Shown here piece by piece: positions 8,568 to 16,248 of a stretch of DNA of 64,000 nucleotides. Location of the stretch: positions 1 through 64,000 of the forward strand of contig JAUZPI010000015.1 of assembly GCA_030706015.1 (NCBI GenBank), written 5' to 3'. The first letter of the stretch is position 1. Each line of letters opens with the position of its first letter. Made by a program: the position numbers and the translations under genes. The notes under the pieces were generated by a model, which was not told the DNA's origin, did no database searches, and was given only the letters and a program-made list of their open reading frames with translations. This DNA is from Bacillota bacterium. Its GTDB lineage: Bacteria > Bacillota > Clostridia > Clostridiales > Clostridiaceae.

Positions 8568-8573
8568 AAAACT

Positions 8574-9656
8574 TTATACCTCTTTCTCTTTTATTAATTC
8601 AGGTATTGTAGATACCTTTGTTATCTCTGGAGGACACCCTCCAATATAAGGTAACGAGTTTTTTAGAGCAAACTCTTTTGTACAATCTCCAAAGCATACT
8701 ACATTGTGCTTATGACACTGTATTTCTGCATCTTGTCCTGATAATACATCAACCATTTGGGTAAACTTTGATTTATCCGATATACCAAAACCAGCTGCAA
8801 ATCTTTCAATACAACCACTACACGCCCTCATATTAAAAAATCTGAATTTCCCAAGTACTACTTGATTATCTTTTGGACGTACAAATTCTCTCTTTACTTG
8901 TTCTCTATCGATACCTACAGTGCTAATTCCATCAACCTTCGGTATATGATTGACTTCTCCATGATTAAATCCCATCAAATAAGACGCAATATTATCCACT
9001 TCAACTACATTTGTCCCAGCAACTAATAACCCCATATCTATAGGAGTTCCTGCTCTTCCTGGTCCATCTCCTTCTAGCGCAATAATACCATCTATAACTG
9101 TTAGATCTGGAGAAATTACATTAGAGAGTTCTATAATAGCTTCTTCCAGTTCATGTTCAAGATGAAATTTTCGCTTGTCGCTTGGAAGTAGTAGACCCTT
9201 TTGGTTTTTCAAACCTAACGTAACTTTAGTTACAATATGTGTCTTCATCTTTGCAACATTTATATATTCATGTGTGAATACTATTTCCGGCAGCTTAATT
9301 TTTCCATACTTCCATTCACATTCTATTCTCTTTGCTTTCTCTAAATTAACGAAATCTATATTGTAATGCTGTGCCAAATCTAAGTATCCAGTAAGCTCTA
9401 AAACCCTCTGTGTATTCTGCGCAACTGATGAACTTTCCCCCAAAACAACTTCATATCCCCATTCTTGAAAAATTTCAATTAATGCAGAAATAACCACAGG
9501 GTGTGTAATCACCCCAGTTTCTGGCGGTTGGGGAGCAACAATATTAGGTTTTAGAAACACCTTATTCTTTGAAGGTCTATAATTTATTTTTTCAAATAAT
9601 AGTTTTATATTGCTTTTTACATCTTCTAAATTTGACCTAACGATACCTACAGTCAT
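8574..9656 (-). CDS. DUF362 family protein, possible Fe-S redox tailoring protein
   Basis: This 360-residue DUF362 (PF04015) protein has the family signatures KVFLKPNIVAPQPPETGVITHPVVI near residues 33-57, INVAKMKTHIVTKVTLGLKNQKG, and VIDGIIALEGDGPGRAGTPI. The C-terminal third carries Cys-rich segments (MRACSGCIERF, IQCHKHNVVCFGDCTKE, GGCPPE) that could hold an Fe-S cluster or metal. The start overlaps the upstream carboxymuconolactone-decarboxylase-like gene by 4 nt. The family is mostly uncharacterised. In a strict anaerobe it could provide the oxygen-independent redox chemistry that oxygenases provide in aerobic aromatic polyketide pathways; that is inference. Confidence 0.75.
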   Translation of the reverse strand: MTVGIVRSNLEDVKSNIKLLFEKINYRPSKNKVFLKPNIVAPQPPETGVITHPVVISALIEIFQEWGYEVVLGESSSVAQNTQRVLELTGYLDLAQHYNIDFVNLEKAKRIECEWKYGKIKLPEIVFTHEYINVAKMKTHIVTKVTLGLKNQKGLLLPSDKRKFHLEHELEEAIIELSNVISPDLTVIDGIIALEGDGPGRAGTPIDMGLLVAGTNVVEVDNIASYLMGFNHGEVNHIPKVDGISTVGIDREQVKREFVRPKDNQVVLGKFRFFNMRACSGCIERFAAGFGISDKSKFTQMVDVLSGQDAEIQCHKHNVVCFGDCTKEFALKNSLPYIGGCPPEITKVSTIPELIKEKEV

Positions 9657-9976
9657 TTGGATAACTCCTCCAACTCTTCAATTACAGGTAAACAATCCAT
9701 GATCGTTCCTATTCCATATATAGGAATCGCTTGTGACATTGCTGCAACAATATCCTCAATTGTAGCACCGGCTTCAACTGCCCTTATTGCATGAGCCTTT
9801 ACTCCATCTGATGTTTTCTGTGCGGTAAGAAGTGCTACCATTATCAATTCTCTCGTTTTAGCATCAAGAGTTGATGACTCATTTATAGAATTCATCAAGT
9901 TTACAAATCCGCCTTGAACTTTAGGCAATCTTTCCGAAAACATTTTCATTATTTCTGCCACTTTTAATTTCTCCAT
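9653..9976 (-). CDS. carboxymuconolactone decarboxylase / AhpD-like protein without redox Cys
   Basis: This 107-residue all-helical protein is of the CMD family: LDAKTRELIMVALLTAQKTSDGVKAHAIRAVEAGATIEDIVAAM covers residues 37-80. AhpD members have CxxC before the conserved His; here the stretch is SDGVKAHA, so it is not a peroxidase-type disulfide enzyme. It could act as a decarboxylase or a small lyase on a polyketide intermediate. A good ribosome binding site (GAGGAGAGATAAA) precedes the ATG. It forms a tight block with the DUF362 and DUF169 genes. Confidence 0.8.
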   Translation of the reverse strand: MEKLKVAEIMKMFSERLPKVQGGFVNLMNSINESSTLDAKTRELIMVALLTAQKTSDGVKAHAIRAVEAGATIEDIVAAMSQAIPIYGIGTIMDCLPVIEELEELSK

Positions 9977-10013
9977 TTTATCTCTCCTCGTTAAATTAGT
10001 TTTTATCGCTTGC

Positions 10014-10379
10014 TTACTTTTGTAAAATTACCAATGCCATTGCTACAGTTTTAGAATGCGTGATACTTACAGATGACTCTTTTAATTTACAACTATTAGC
10101 CCATAGTAAAGCATTACCATGCAAGCATATGTATGGTTTCCCAGAAATGTGGTTAATTGTTTCAACATCAATCCAATTAAGACTTTCACGGAAACCAGAT
10201 GCTTTTGCCCATGCAACTTTAACAGCAAACCTAGCTGCTAAACTTTGTATTGGACGCTTTTTACAATACTCCATTTCTTTAAAGGTAAATACTGTTCGAA
10301 TAAACTCATCACCTTGTTTCATAAAAAGTTGTTTAAATTCACCTATATCAACAACTTTTAATCCAATGCCCTCAATCAT
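10014..10379 (-). CDS. AcpS-like protein lacking the metal ligands (probable pseudoenzyme)
   Basis: The fold is recognisable as holo-ACP synthase: MIEGIGLKVVDIGEF at the N-terminus, LAARFAVKVAWAKASGF in the middle and SSVSITHSKTVAMALVI at the end. The two metal-binding acids are replaced, Asp by Lys in GIGLKVVDI and the Glu of KEA by Val in FAVKVAWAK. It retains the C-terminal SxTHS. I take the ATG at 10379; a TTG four codons earlier is an alternative. The gap to the aromatase gene is under 20 bp. It may bind ACP without transferring phosphopantetheine, or use another mechanism. A separate, more canonical AcpS is encoded at 3376-3759. Confidence 0.7.
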   Translation of the reverse strand: MIEGIGLKVVDIGEFKQLFMKQGDEFIRTVFTFKEMEYCKKRPIQSLAARFAVKVAWAKASGFRESLNWIDVETINHISGKPYICLHGNALLWANSCKLKESSVSITHSKTVAMALVILQK

Positions 10380-10395
10380 TATATATTCCAAAACC

Positions 10396-10833
10396 TTACT
10401 CTAATGTATTACTTTCAATGGCTTCCTTTATATGCAACATATTGTTCTTTGAATGTTGATTTATAATCTCAACTGCCTTTTCCCCATTTACTGGAGCTTT
10501 CTCATCCATTTCAAAATATTGTGACCAAATCATTTCAGTACCTTCATCAGTTTCTCTATACTTCCAAATTATTTGCATATATTTAAAGGGAAACATTGGT
10601 TCTTCTCTTTCTGCTGCACAAAAATAATTTATATCGTCTATAATCCTACTAGATCTCCAAGACTGTGATTCATTATTAGTAATTTGAAAATAAAACTTTT
10701 TTCCAATCCTAGACAAAATCTTTACTTCTTTATATTCATCAAAAAACCTTGGCCACATTTCAAGGTTATTTGTTAATCTAAAAACTTTATCTATATTTTC
10801 ATTAATAATAATCGAATTATATGTTTGAAACAT
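10396..10833 (-). CDS. polyketide aromatase/cyclase (SRPBCC/START fold)
   Basis: This 145-residue single-domain protein resembles the TcmN/WhiE aromatase-cyclases that direct first-ring folding and aromatisation of poly-beta-ketone chains on the ACP. Family features are the N-terminal SIIINENIDKVFRLTNNLEMWPRFFDEYKEVKIL, the central SWRSSRIIDD, and MQIIWKYRETDEGTEMIWSQYFEM. The length fits a mono-domain enzyme. It sits between the AcpS-like and cyclase genes. This is direct support that the product is an aromatic polyketide, not a fatty acid. Confidence 0.85.
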   Translation of the reverse strand: MFQTYNSIIINENIDKVFRLTNNLEMWPRFFDEYKEVKILSRIGKKFYFQITNNESQSWRSSRIIDDINYFCAAEREEPMFPFKYMQIIWKYRETDEGTEMIWSQYFEMDEKAPVNGEKAVEIINQHSKNNMLHIKEAIESNTLE

Positions 10834-10937
10834 TTTTTATCGCCTCCACGTTTTATTCTAAGTAAAATAATAAATTGTTTTGTTTTTAATGCTCATACGC
10901 CAAAATTCAAGCCTTAACACAACTGTAGAAAAATAAA

Positions 10938-11732
10938 TTAAATAATCGCTACAACCCTTGTCCATGAAGCGCCGGCATTTGCAATCTTTATTGGAAAACA
11001 TGCAACCTTAAATCCCACAGGCTGAGGTATGCTATCTAGATTTACTAATCGTTCAATATGACAATATTCCTTCTTTCTTCCATACAAATGAGCTGGCCAG
11101 AAATGTTTTTTTTCTTTTGTTTGAGAAAACTCATTAACCATTGTTTTAAAGGGCAAATCAAATCCAAAAGTATCAATACCTATTATTTTAACCCCAAACT
11201 TGCATATATAGCTTGTTGCTTCTTCACTCATTCCTGGGTGCTCAGCAAAGTACTTATTAGTTCCAAGAAAACGATCATACCCAGTTTTTATTAGTACGAT
11301 ATCATATGGTTTTAAAGTATATTGAATATTGTCTAACGCCCTTTCAATATCTAAATCTGTTATTAACTCACATGCTCCTTTGTATGTTAAATCAAGCAAT
11401 ACTCCATCGTTATAACACCAATCGAGAGGAATGTTATCAATTGTTCTTGCCTTTTTACCTTCACATATACTGCCGAAATGATATGGAGCATCTAGATGTG
11501 TCCCACAGTGGGTAGTTAACTCAACCATTTCATTTGCCAAAAACTCATTATCTGGAATATCCTTAGCCTCGAATCTAATTTTATCATTGAAAAAACCAAG
11601 TTCCTCTAGTTCCTTTACTAAAACATTAGTACCATTTTTATGATCAATTCTTTTTATAGCTACTTTTTGAGGTTCATTTTTAGTTTCTTCCAGAGATATG
11701 CTAAGATCAATTATTTGACGCTGCATTTTCAT
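10938..11732 (-). CDS. putative cyclase (PF04199, kynurenine formamidase-like)
   Basis: This 264-residue metal-dependent hydrolase-fold protein has the signature THCGTHLDAPYHF (HxGTHxDxPxHF) at about 75-87, GVLLDLTYKG, and the C-terminal AGASWTRVVAI. The family contains arylformamidases and proteins annotated as polyketide cyclases. The start overlaps the ACP stop by 26 nt; I use the ATG at 11732 preceded by GTGAGG, although a TTG lies directly before it. In this cluster it probably performs a later ring closure or hydrolytic release. All expected metal-binding His and Asp are present. Confidence 0.8.
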   Translation of the reverse strand: MKMQRQIIDLSISLEETKNEPQKVAIKRIDHKNGTNVLVKELEELGFFNDKIRFEAKDIPDNEFLANEMVELTTHCGTHLDAPYHFGSICEGKKARTIDNIPLDWCYNDGVLLDLTYKGACELITDLDIERALDNIQYTLKPYDIVLIKTGYDRFLGTNKYFAEHPGMSEEATSYICKFGVKIIGIDTFGFDLPFKTMVNEFSQTKEKKHFWPAHLYGRKKEYCHIERLVNLDSIPQPVGFKVACFPIKIANAGASWTRVVAII

Positions 11733-11943
11733 CAACTAGCCTCACTATTTCTCCAATATTACCAGCCTCTAATTGTGAAGCGCTTACCTTTACCCCAAAA
11801 GTTTTCTCAACACTAACCAAAAACTCTACCATTTCTGTGGAATCAAGACCAAGATCTTCAGTTAAATTGGTCTGTAATTTTAACTCTCCCCCTTCAATTC
11901 CCATATTGGATATAATATCTTTTATCTTTATAAATGTATTCAT
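11707..11943 (-). other. possible internal translation start giving a free 78-residue ACP
   Basis: Inside the fusion gene the minus strand reads GGGAGGAAGATGAA immediately before an in-frame ATG (11943-11941). The product would begin MNTFIKIKDIISNMG and be a normal-length ACP. The spacing is ideal, so dual initiation is likely unless mRNA structure hides it. Confidence 0.5.
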
Positions 11944-12216
11944 TTCATCTTCCTCCCTTTCAGATATATCTGCAATTTTAAATATTACTTTTCCTTGATC
12001 AGCACATGTAGCAATTACTTCGCCTGTAGTACTAGATGGAAACTTACCACCAAAATTCAACATGGTTAAATAGGGAAATATTGAATGGTACGCACCTCCA
12101 CAAAATCCTCCTTGGGGTGTATTTAATCCATCAAATTTAAATTCATCGCCCTCATTAAAACCATACATACAGAATCCATTGACTTTTTCAATTGTTATTT
12201 TAAACACTTTAGGCAT
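11707..12216 (-). CDS. TIGR04076 domain fused to an acyl carrier protein
   Basis: This 169-residue protein joins two domains. Residues 1-85 form a TIGR04076 domain (MPKVFKITIEKVNGFCMYGF, then FDGLNTPQGGFCGGAYHSIFPYLTMLNFGG), and residues 92-169 form a full ACP with the attachment Ser126 in DLGLDSTEMVEF. The linker is short and acidic (SEREEDE). The gene starts on ATG after GGAGGGAGATAAAA. An internal ATG at 11943, exactly at the ACP domain start, has its own strong ribosome binding site, so a free ACP may also be made. It is next to KS-alpha and KS-beta, the usual place for the minimal-PKS ACP. I know of no described TIGR04076-ACP fusion. Confidence 0.88.
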   Translation of the reverse strand: MPKVFKITIEKVNGFCMYGFNEGDEFKFDGLNTPQGGFCGGAYHSIFPYLTMLNFGGKFPSSTTGEVIATCADQGKVIFKIADISEREEDEMNTFIKIKDIISNMGIEGGELKLQTNLTEDLGLDSTEMVEFLVSVEKTFGVKVSASQLEAGNIGEIVRLVDENAASNN

Positions 12217-12257
12217 TTTTATCTCCCTCCAATTAATAACCATCTAATATTAATGAT

Positions 12258-13487
12258 TTATTTAAACTTTCTAACTATAATAGATGCGTTTATTCCATCA
12301 TAACTACGAGAATTTATAAGTGCGTTTTCAATATTACACTTACTGGATACATTTGGTGTATAGTCCAAATCGCATCCATCGGCTGATGAAACAAAATTTA
12401 TAGTTGGAGGAATAGCATTATTCTCCATTGCCATAAGTGTAGATATTAGATCTACAGGAGAAGCACCTCCGTAAAGATGACCAAACATAGACTTAGGTAC
12501 ACTGATTGGAATTTGACTTGCTCTATCCTTCAATGCTATTTTTATTGCATTAGTTTCTAATAAAGCTTCTTCATCAGTTGCACCTCCGTCAGCACATATA
12601 TAATCTATATCTGGAGGCATTACGCCTGCATTCTTCATTGCATTTAAAATAGCTTTAGATAGCGTTTCTTCTACTTTACCACTTTTAGATACATAGTCTG
12701 TACATGTAGCGTAACCTAAAAGTTCACCATAAATATGGGCTCCTCTTTTTACTGCATGCTCATACTCTTCTAAGATTACAATACCGCTTCCTTCACTCAT
12801 TACAATACCTTTAGCCCCCTTATTAAAAGGTGTATATGCTTTTGCTCTGTCTGCTTCCTCTGATAGCTGACCAGATGAATAATATACCAATGTAGAATAT
12901 TGGGACAGAGGGGCTTCAGTACCTCCTGTAATCATAATATCTGCTTGTCCTGTGGCTATCATTCGCATAGCTAGCCCTATAGCCATCATACCACTTGCAC
13001 GATCTGCTACCGTCGTCTTACTGATTCCCTTAACTCCTAAAACTATTGATATAATCCCCTGCGCGGCAGCTGGAAACCATGCACTAGCTTGATATGGGTT
13101 TAAATAGCTTGAACCATCTCTATAAAGTTCATACAGTCCTCTTTCTCCCAGTTCCCAGCCACCCACATTATTCCCTATGGAAACACCTATTCTTCCTGCA
13201 TCCTCATTTTGTAAGTCAAGTTTAGAATCCTCTATTGCAAGCTTAGTTGCGGCGAATGCAAAGTGAGAAAATCTATCACTCTTCTTGACCCATCTAGCAT
13301 TTAAAAACTCAGTTGCAACAAAATTATTTACCTCTCCTGCAAGCTTTACTGGTACATCTGAAGTATCAAATCTTGTTATAGAATTAATATTATTTTTTCC
13401 ACTTTCAATATTATTCCAAAACTCATTTTTACCAATACCTGCTGGACAAACAACTCCTAAGCCTGTAATAACTATACGCTTCTTCAT
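12258..13487 (-). CDS. ketosynthase-like chain length factor (KS-beta)
   Basis: This 409-residue ketosynthase-fold protein pairs with KS-alpha in the minimal PKS and helps set chain length. It keeps the N-terminal RIVITGLGVVCPAGIG and the GxSEGSG-like GIVMSEGSGIVILEE, but the active-site loop reads TTVADRASGMMAIG with Arg163 where Cys belongs. The first catalytic His is also lost (ICADGGATDEEA instead of NAHGT), while the second is kept (KSMFGHLYGGAS). Actinobacterial chain length factors usually have Gln in place of Cys, so Arg is atypical. It lies 13 bp downstream of KS-alpha. Confidence 0.88.
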   Translation of the reverse strand: MKKRIVITGLGVVCPAGIGKNEFWNNIESGKNNINSITRFDTSDVPVKLAGEVNNFVATEFLNARWVKKSDRFSHFAFAATKLAIEDSKLDLQNEDAGRIGVSIGNNVGGWELGERGLYELYRDGSSYLNPYQASAWFPAAAQGIISIVLGVKGISKTTVADRASGMMAIGLAMRMIATGQADIMITGGTEAPLSQYSTLVYYSSGQLSEEADRAKAYTPFNKGAKGIVMSEGSGIVILEEYEHAVKRGAHIYGELLGYATCTDYVSKSGKVEETLSKAILNAMKNAGVMPPDIDYICADGGATDEEALLETNAIKIALKDRASQIPISVPKSMFGHLYGGASPVDLISTLMAMENNAIPPTINFVSSADGCDLDYTPNVSSKCNIENALINSRSYDGINASIIVRKFK

Positions 13488-13500
13488 AATTTCACCTACT

Positions 13501-14760
13501 TTATTTAAATTTTTTTAAAATCATTGCTGAGTGAATACCCGAAAAACCACTTGCAGTAATTAATACAGATTCCACATCCTTATGTCTACCTACATTAGGT
13601 ATATAATCCAAATCACATCTAGGATCAGGGCTTTCATAATTAATTGTAGGTGGTAAAAACTTGTTTTCCATGGCAAGCAGAGCTGAGATTAATCCTATGC
13701 TACTAGCTGATGAAAGTGGATGACCTATCATGGACTTTGAAGCACTGATTGGTATGTTATATACATCACTTCCAAACGCATATTTGTATGCATCAGTTTC
13801 GAACACATCGTTTTGAGGAGTAGAACTTCCATGAGCATTTATATAATCCACATGTTTACCACTATTATTTTGTTCAAGTGCCTTTAATATAACATCACCT
13901 AATGCAGAACCATCCTTAGGTAAATCAGTCATATGATAAGCATTATTGCCGCTTGAAAAACCAACAACTTCCCCATATATATGTGCCTTTCTAGCCAAGG
14001 CATGCTCTAACTCCTCTAAAACAACTATTCCACAACCCTCACTGAAGACAAATCCACTTCTTTTAACATCAAATGGACGTGATGCCTTTTTAAAATCTTC
14101 ATTATTTTTTGTTAAGGCATTTATTACATCAAAAGCCGCAAAAGACAGCGGTGATAATGGCGCTTCTGCCGTCCCTGCAATTAGTACCTTAGCCTCGCCA
14201 CACCTTATAGTATCGTAAGCATAGCCAATTGCATCTAATCCTCCAGTGCATCCTGTTGAGACGGTTGTACATACATTACCACAATTATATTTTTGGGATA
14301 TTAATCGTGCTGCAGTATTAAACATAGATGCTTCATAAAGTAAGTTGTCTTCACATTGAAACTTTAACTCCTTACTACCTTTATCTGTAAGCTTATAAAA
14401 TTCTGAATCCATGTATGGACTACCACCTATTGCTGTAGAAAAGACCACTCCCATATCATCATTATTTATTGCTTCTACATCTATCCCCGAATCCTTAATC
14501 GCTAAACTTGCTCCCTCAAGAGCAAATTGTATATACCTCTCCTTACCCTGAAACTCATCCGTCTGAAACCCTTCTACTTGAGCATTAACACGTGATTTAA
14601 CGTCTGGTAAATCATCTGGCCTACTATAATCACCTGGTAATTCACTAAATTCTAACCTTCTAGAGAATGACTTACCTTCACGGGTATTAGACCAAAATTC
14701 TTCTTTCCCTATGCCACTAGGTGCAATAACACCTAATCCAGTAATAACTACTCTATTCAT
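13501..14760 (-). CDS. type II PKS ketosynthase alpha (KS-alpha)
   Basis: This is the condensing enzyme that extends the poly-beta-ketone chain with malonyl-ACP. The 419-residue protein begins MNRVVITGLGVIAPSGIG. It has Cys171 in TTVSTGCTGGLDAIG, His in YINAHGSSTPQND and His in KSMIGHPLSSAS, a complete KAS I/II triad. The ATG at 14760 follows AAGGAGAAATAGC; an upstream in-frame start would add residues with no similarity to the family. It is the first gene of the polyketide operon, with twin palindromes and a TATAAT box just upstream. Pairing with a Cys-less partner next door separates it from fatty-acid FabF. Confidence 0.92.
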   Translation of the reverse strand: MNRVVITGLGVIAPSGIGKEEFWSNTREGKSFSRRLEFSELPGDYSRPDDLPDVKSRVNAQVEGFQTDEFQGKERYIQFALEGASLAIKDSGIDVEAINNDDMGVVFSTAIGGSPYMDSEFYKLTDKGSKELKFQCEDNLLYEASMFNTAARLISQKYNCGNVCTTVSTGCTGGLDAIGYAYDTIRCGEAKVLIAGTAEAPLSPLSFAAFDVINALTKNNEDFKKASRPFDVKRSGFVFSEGCGIVVLEELEHALARKAHIYGEVVGFSSGNNAYHMTDLPKDGSALGDVILKALEQNNSGKHVDYINAHGSSTPQNDVFETDAYKYAFGSDVYNIPISASKSMIGHPLSSASSIGLISALLAMENKFLPPTINYESPDPRCDLDYIPNVGRHKDVESVLITASGFSGIHSAMILKKFK

Positions 14761-14818
14761 GCTATTTCTCCTTAAAACATTTTTTTTACAATTCGTCCTT
14801 ATTATTTGTTGAAAACCT

Positions 14819-14824
14819 ATTATA
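14819..14824 (-). promoter_or_regulatory. -10 box of the polyketide operon promoter
   Basis: TATAAT is present on the minus strand 58 bp upstream of the KS-alpha start. No good -35 lies 16-18 bp upstream (GGGAGA there), and one palindromic site falls in the spacer, suggesting a regulated promoter. Confidence 0.45.
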
Positions 14825-14830
14825 CTGATT

Positions 14831-14873
14831 ATGTAATTACATCTCCCTCGACAACGGCATAATGTAATTACAT
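14831..14873 (-). promoter_or_regulatory. twin 12-bp palindromes upstream of KS-alpha (operator candidates)
   Basis: ATGTAATTACAT, a perfect palindrome, occurs at 14831-14842 and again at 14862-14873. The centres are 31 bp apart, about three helical turns. The proximal copy overlaps the promoter spacer. The sequence differs from the TetR-type operator at 15576-15591, so a second regulator is implied. Confidence 0.55.
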
Positions 14874-15544
14874 CACTTAACAAAAATACCACGGTGAAGT
14901 TTCTACTACTCTTTGTCAATAAATATCTTGATATTTTCAAATATACATTCACATTAGTACATAATTCTAATAAACCTATATGGTTTCATAAATTGTTTAC
15001 TGATAACCTTTACACTTATTGTTTGCTTTAATATTATTTGACGGATAACGCACATGATTATGTAAAAAAGCGAATTCTCTACTACATTATCAACATTGTT
15101 ACTCCTGTAGGTATTCCATATACTTACCATTGCCTTGTTAGCAGCATGAAACTTAAACATGGATATTATCTGGCAACATTTAAGTCTATATTTCGTCAAT
15201 ATTGTTTAGTATGTTCGCTACAGGGTTTAATATCGCTATTATCTATACGTTTAATTCAATAACTCATATGATTATTGATATGTAAAGATATGGAATCAGT
15301 ATTGCTGAGATTGACTTTGCAAAAATATCCAAACTTCTAAAGAGTAAAAACAAAAGTTATGCACATTTCCTAACACCTACTCCCTTTACATAATAACCCA
15401 TAATGCCAATTAAATTCAATACATTCCACAATTTACTTACCATATACATATATTCTACATACTTTTTCTATAACTTTCAATATTATTATTGAATTTTTAT
15501 TAAAAATTGTTGTATATAGCTATATAATGCAATAATTCTATATA
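14874..15544. other. long AT-rich intergenic region between the PKS and efflux operons
   Basis: About 670 bp separate the KS-alpha control region from the efflux promoter. Short open frames on both strands lack ribosome binding sites and resemble nothing I know. I see no RNA gene or repeat. A minus-strand TTGACA lies at 14912-14917 but has no matching -10. Confidence 0.4.
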
Positions 15545-15573
15545 TTGACAATGAGAAAAAGAATATATATAAT
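15545..15573 (+). promoter_or_regulatory. consensus sigma-A promoter of the efflux operon
   Basis: TTGACA (15545-15550) and TATAAT (15568-15573) are separated by exactly 17 bp, a perfect match to the vegetative consensus. Transcription would start inside the operator that follows. Confidence 0.8.
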
Positions 15574-15575
15574 TT

Positions 15576-15591
15576 AAGTGAGTACTCACTT
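15576..15591 (+). promoter_or_regulatory. 16-bp palindromic operator for the TetR repressor
   Basis: AAGTGAGTACTCACTT is a perfect palindrome placed between the -10 box and the TetR gene. It resembles TetR/AcrR-family operators. Its position would block initiation or early elongation, giving autorepression released by ligand. Confidence 0.7.
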
Positions 15592-15615
15592 CCAAGATAG
15601 AGAAGAGGTTGTTAA

Positions 15616-16248
15616 ATGTCTAAAGAAGAACAAATACTACAAGCTGCAGTAAAAATCTTTTCAGAAAAAGGCTATAGTGCATCAACTACTAGTGAGATAG
15701 CAAGAATAGCTGGTGTAGCTGAAGGAACAATTTTTAGATACTTTAAAACAAAAAAAGATTTATTAAGGAAGGTGATGGTTAAATTAATCCAAATAATGGC
15801 ACACGAGTTCATCACTAACAGACTAGGTAAACTTATAAAAGATAATAGTGATATGGCTGAGAGTGACCTACTAAAATTATTGTTGAAAGACAGAATGGAG
15901 GTAATAGTAAAACATTGGAGTATGATTAAAATTGTATTTAATGAAATACAATATCATGAAGATTTAAAAGCAGCCTTTGTACAAAACTTTGCTGAAAAAG
16001 GAAAAGAAATTCTAGGAGAGTTTTATAATCAATATGTAGCAAAGGGTGTTCTGAAGAATTATGATTCTACTCTGGTAATGAGATCCTTTGTAGGTATATT
16101 TGGAATATACATAATTCAGAGGCAAGCATTCCCCGAGATTTTCACTATGGATGATGACAAACAAGTAGATATTATTATCAATATTATTTTATATGGTATT
16201 TCAAATCGTGGAGGTGTCTTAAATGATAAAAAAGATAATGCTAGGTAG
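15616..16248 (+). CDS. TetR/AcrR family repressor of the efflux operon
   Basis: This 210-residue regulator has the TetR DNA-binding domain at residues 1-50 (EQILQAAVKIFSEKGYSASTTSEIARIAGVAEGTIFRYFKTKKDLL); the rest is a variable ligand-binding helical domain. It starts on ATG after AGAGAAGAGG. It overlaps the membrane-fusion gene by 26 nt and leads a four-gene operon. It probably represses its own promoter through the palindrome at 15576-15591. Because the operon diverges from the polyketide cluster, the natural inducer may be the polyketide or an intermediate (inference). Confidence 0.9.
   Translation: MSKEEQILQAAVKIFSEKGYSASTTSEIARIAGVAEGTIFRYFKTKKDLLRKVMVKLIQIMAHEFITNRLGKLIKDNSDMAESDLLKLLLKDRMEVIVKHWSMIKIVFNEIQYHEDLKAAFVQNFAEKGKEILGEFYNQYVAKGVLKNYDSTLVMRSFVGIFGIYIIQRQAFPEIFTMDDDKQVDIIINIILYGISNRGGVLNDKKDNAR

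Noticed and set aside
14954..15262. Open frames on both strands in the gap between the PKS and efflux operons
   Set aside because: They have no ribosome binding sites, odd composition and no resemblance to known proteins; they overlap each other on opposite strands.
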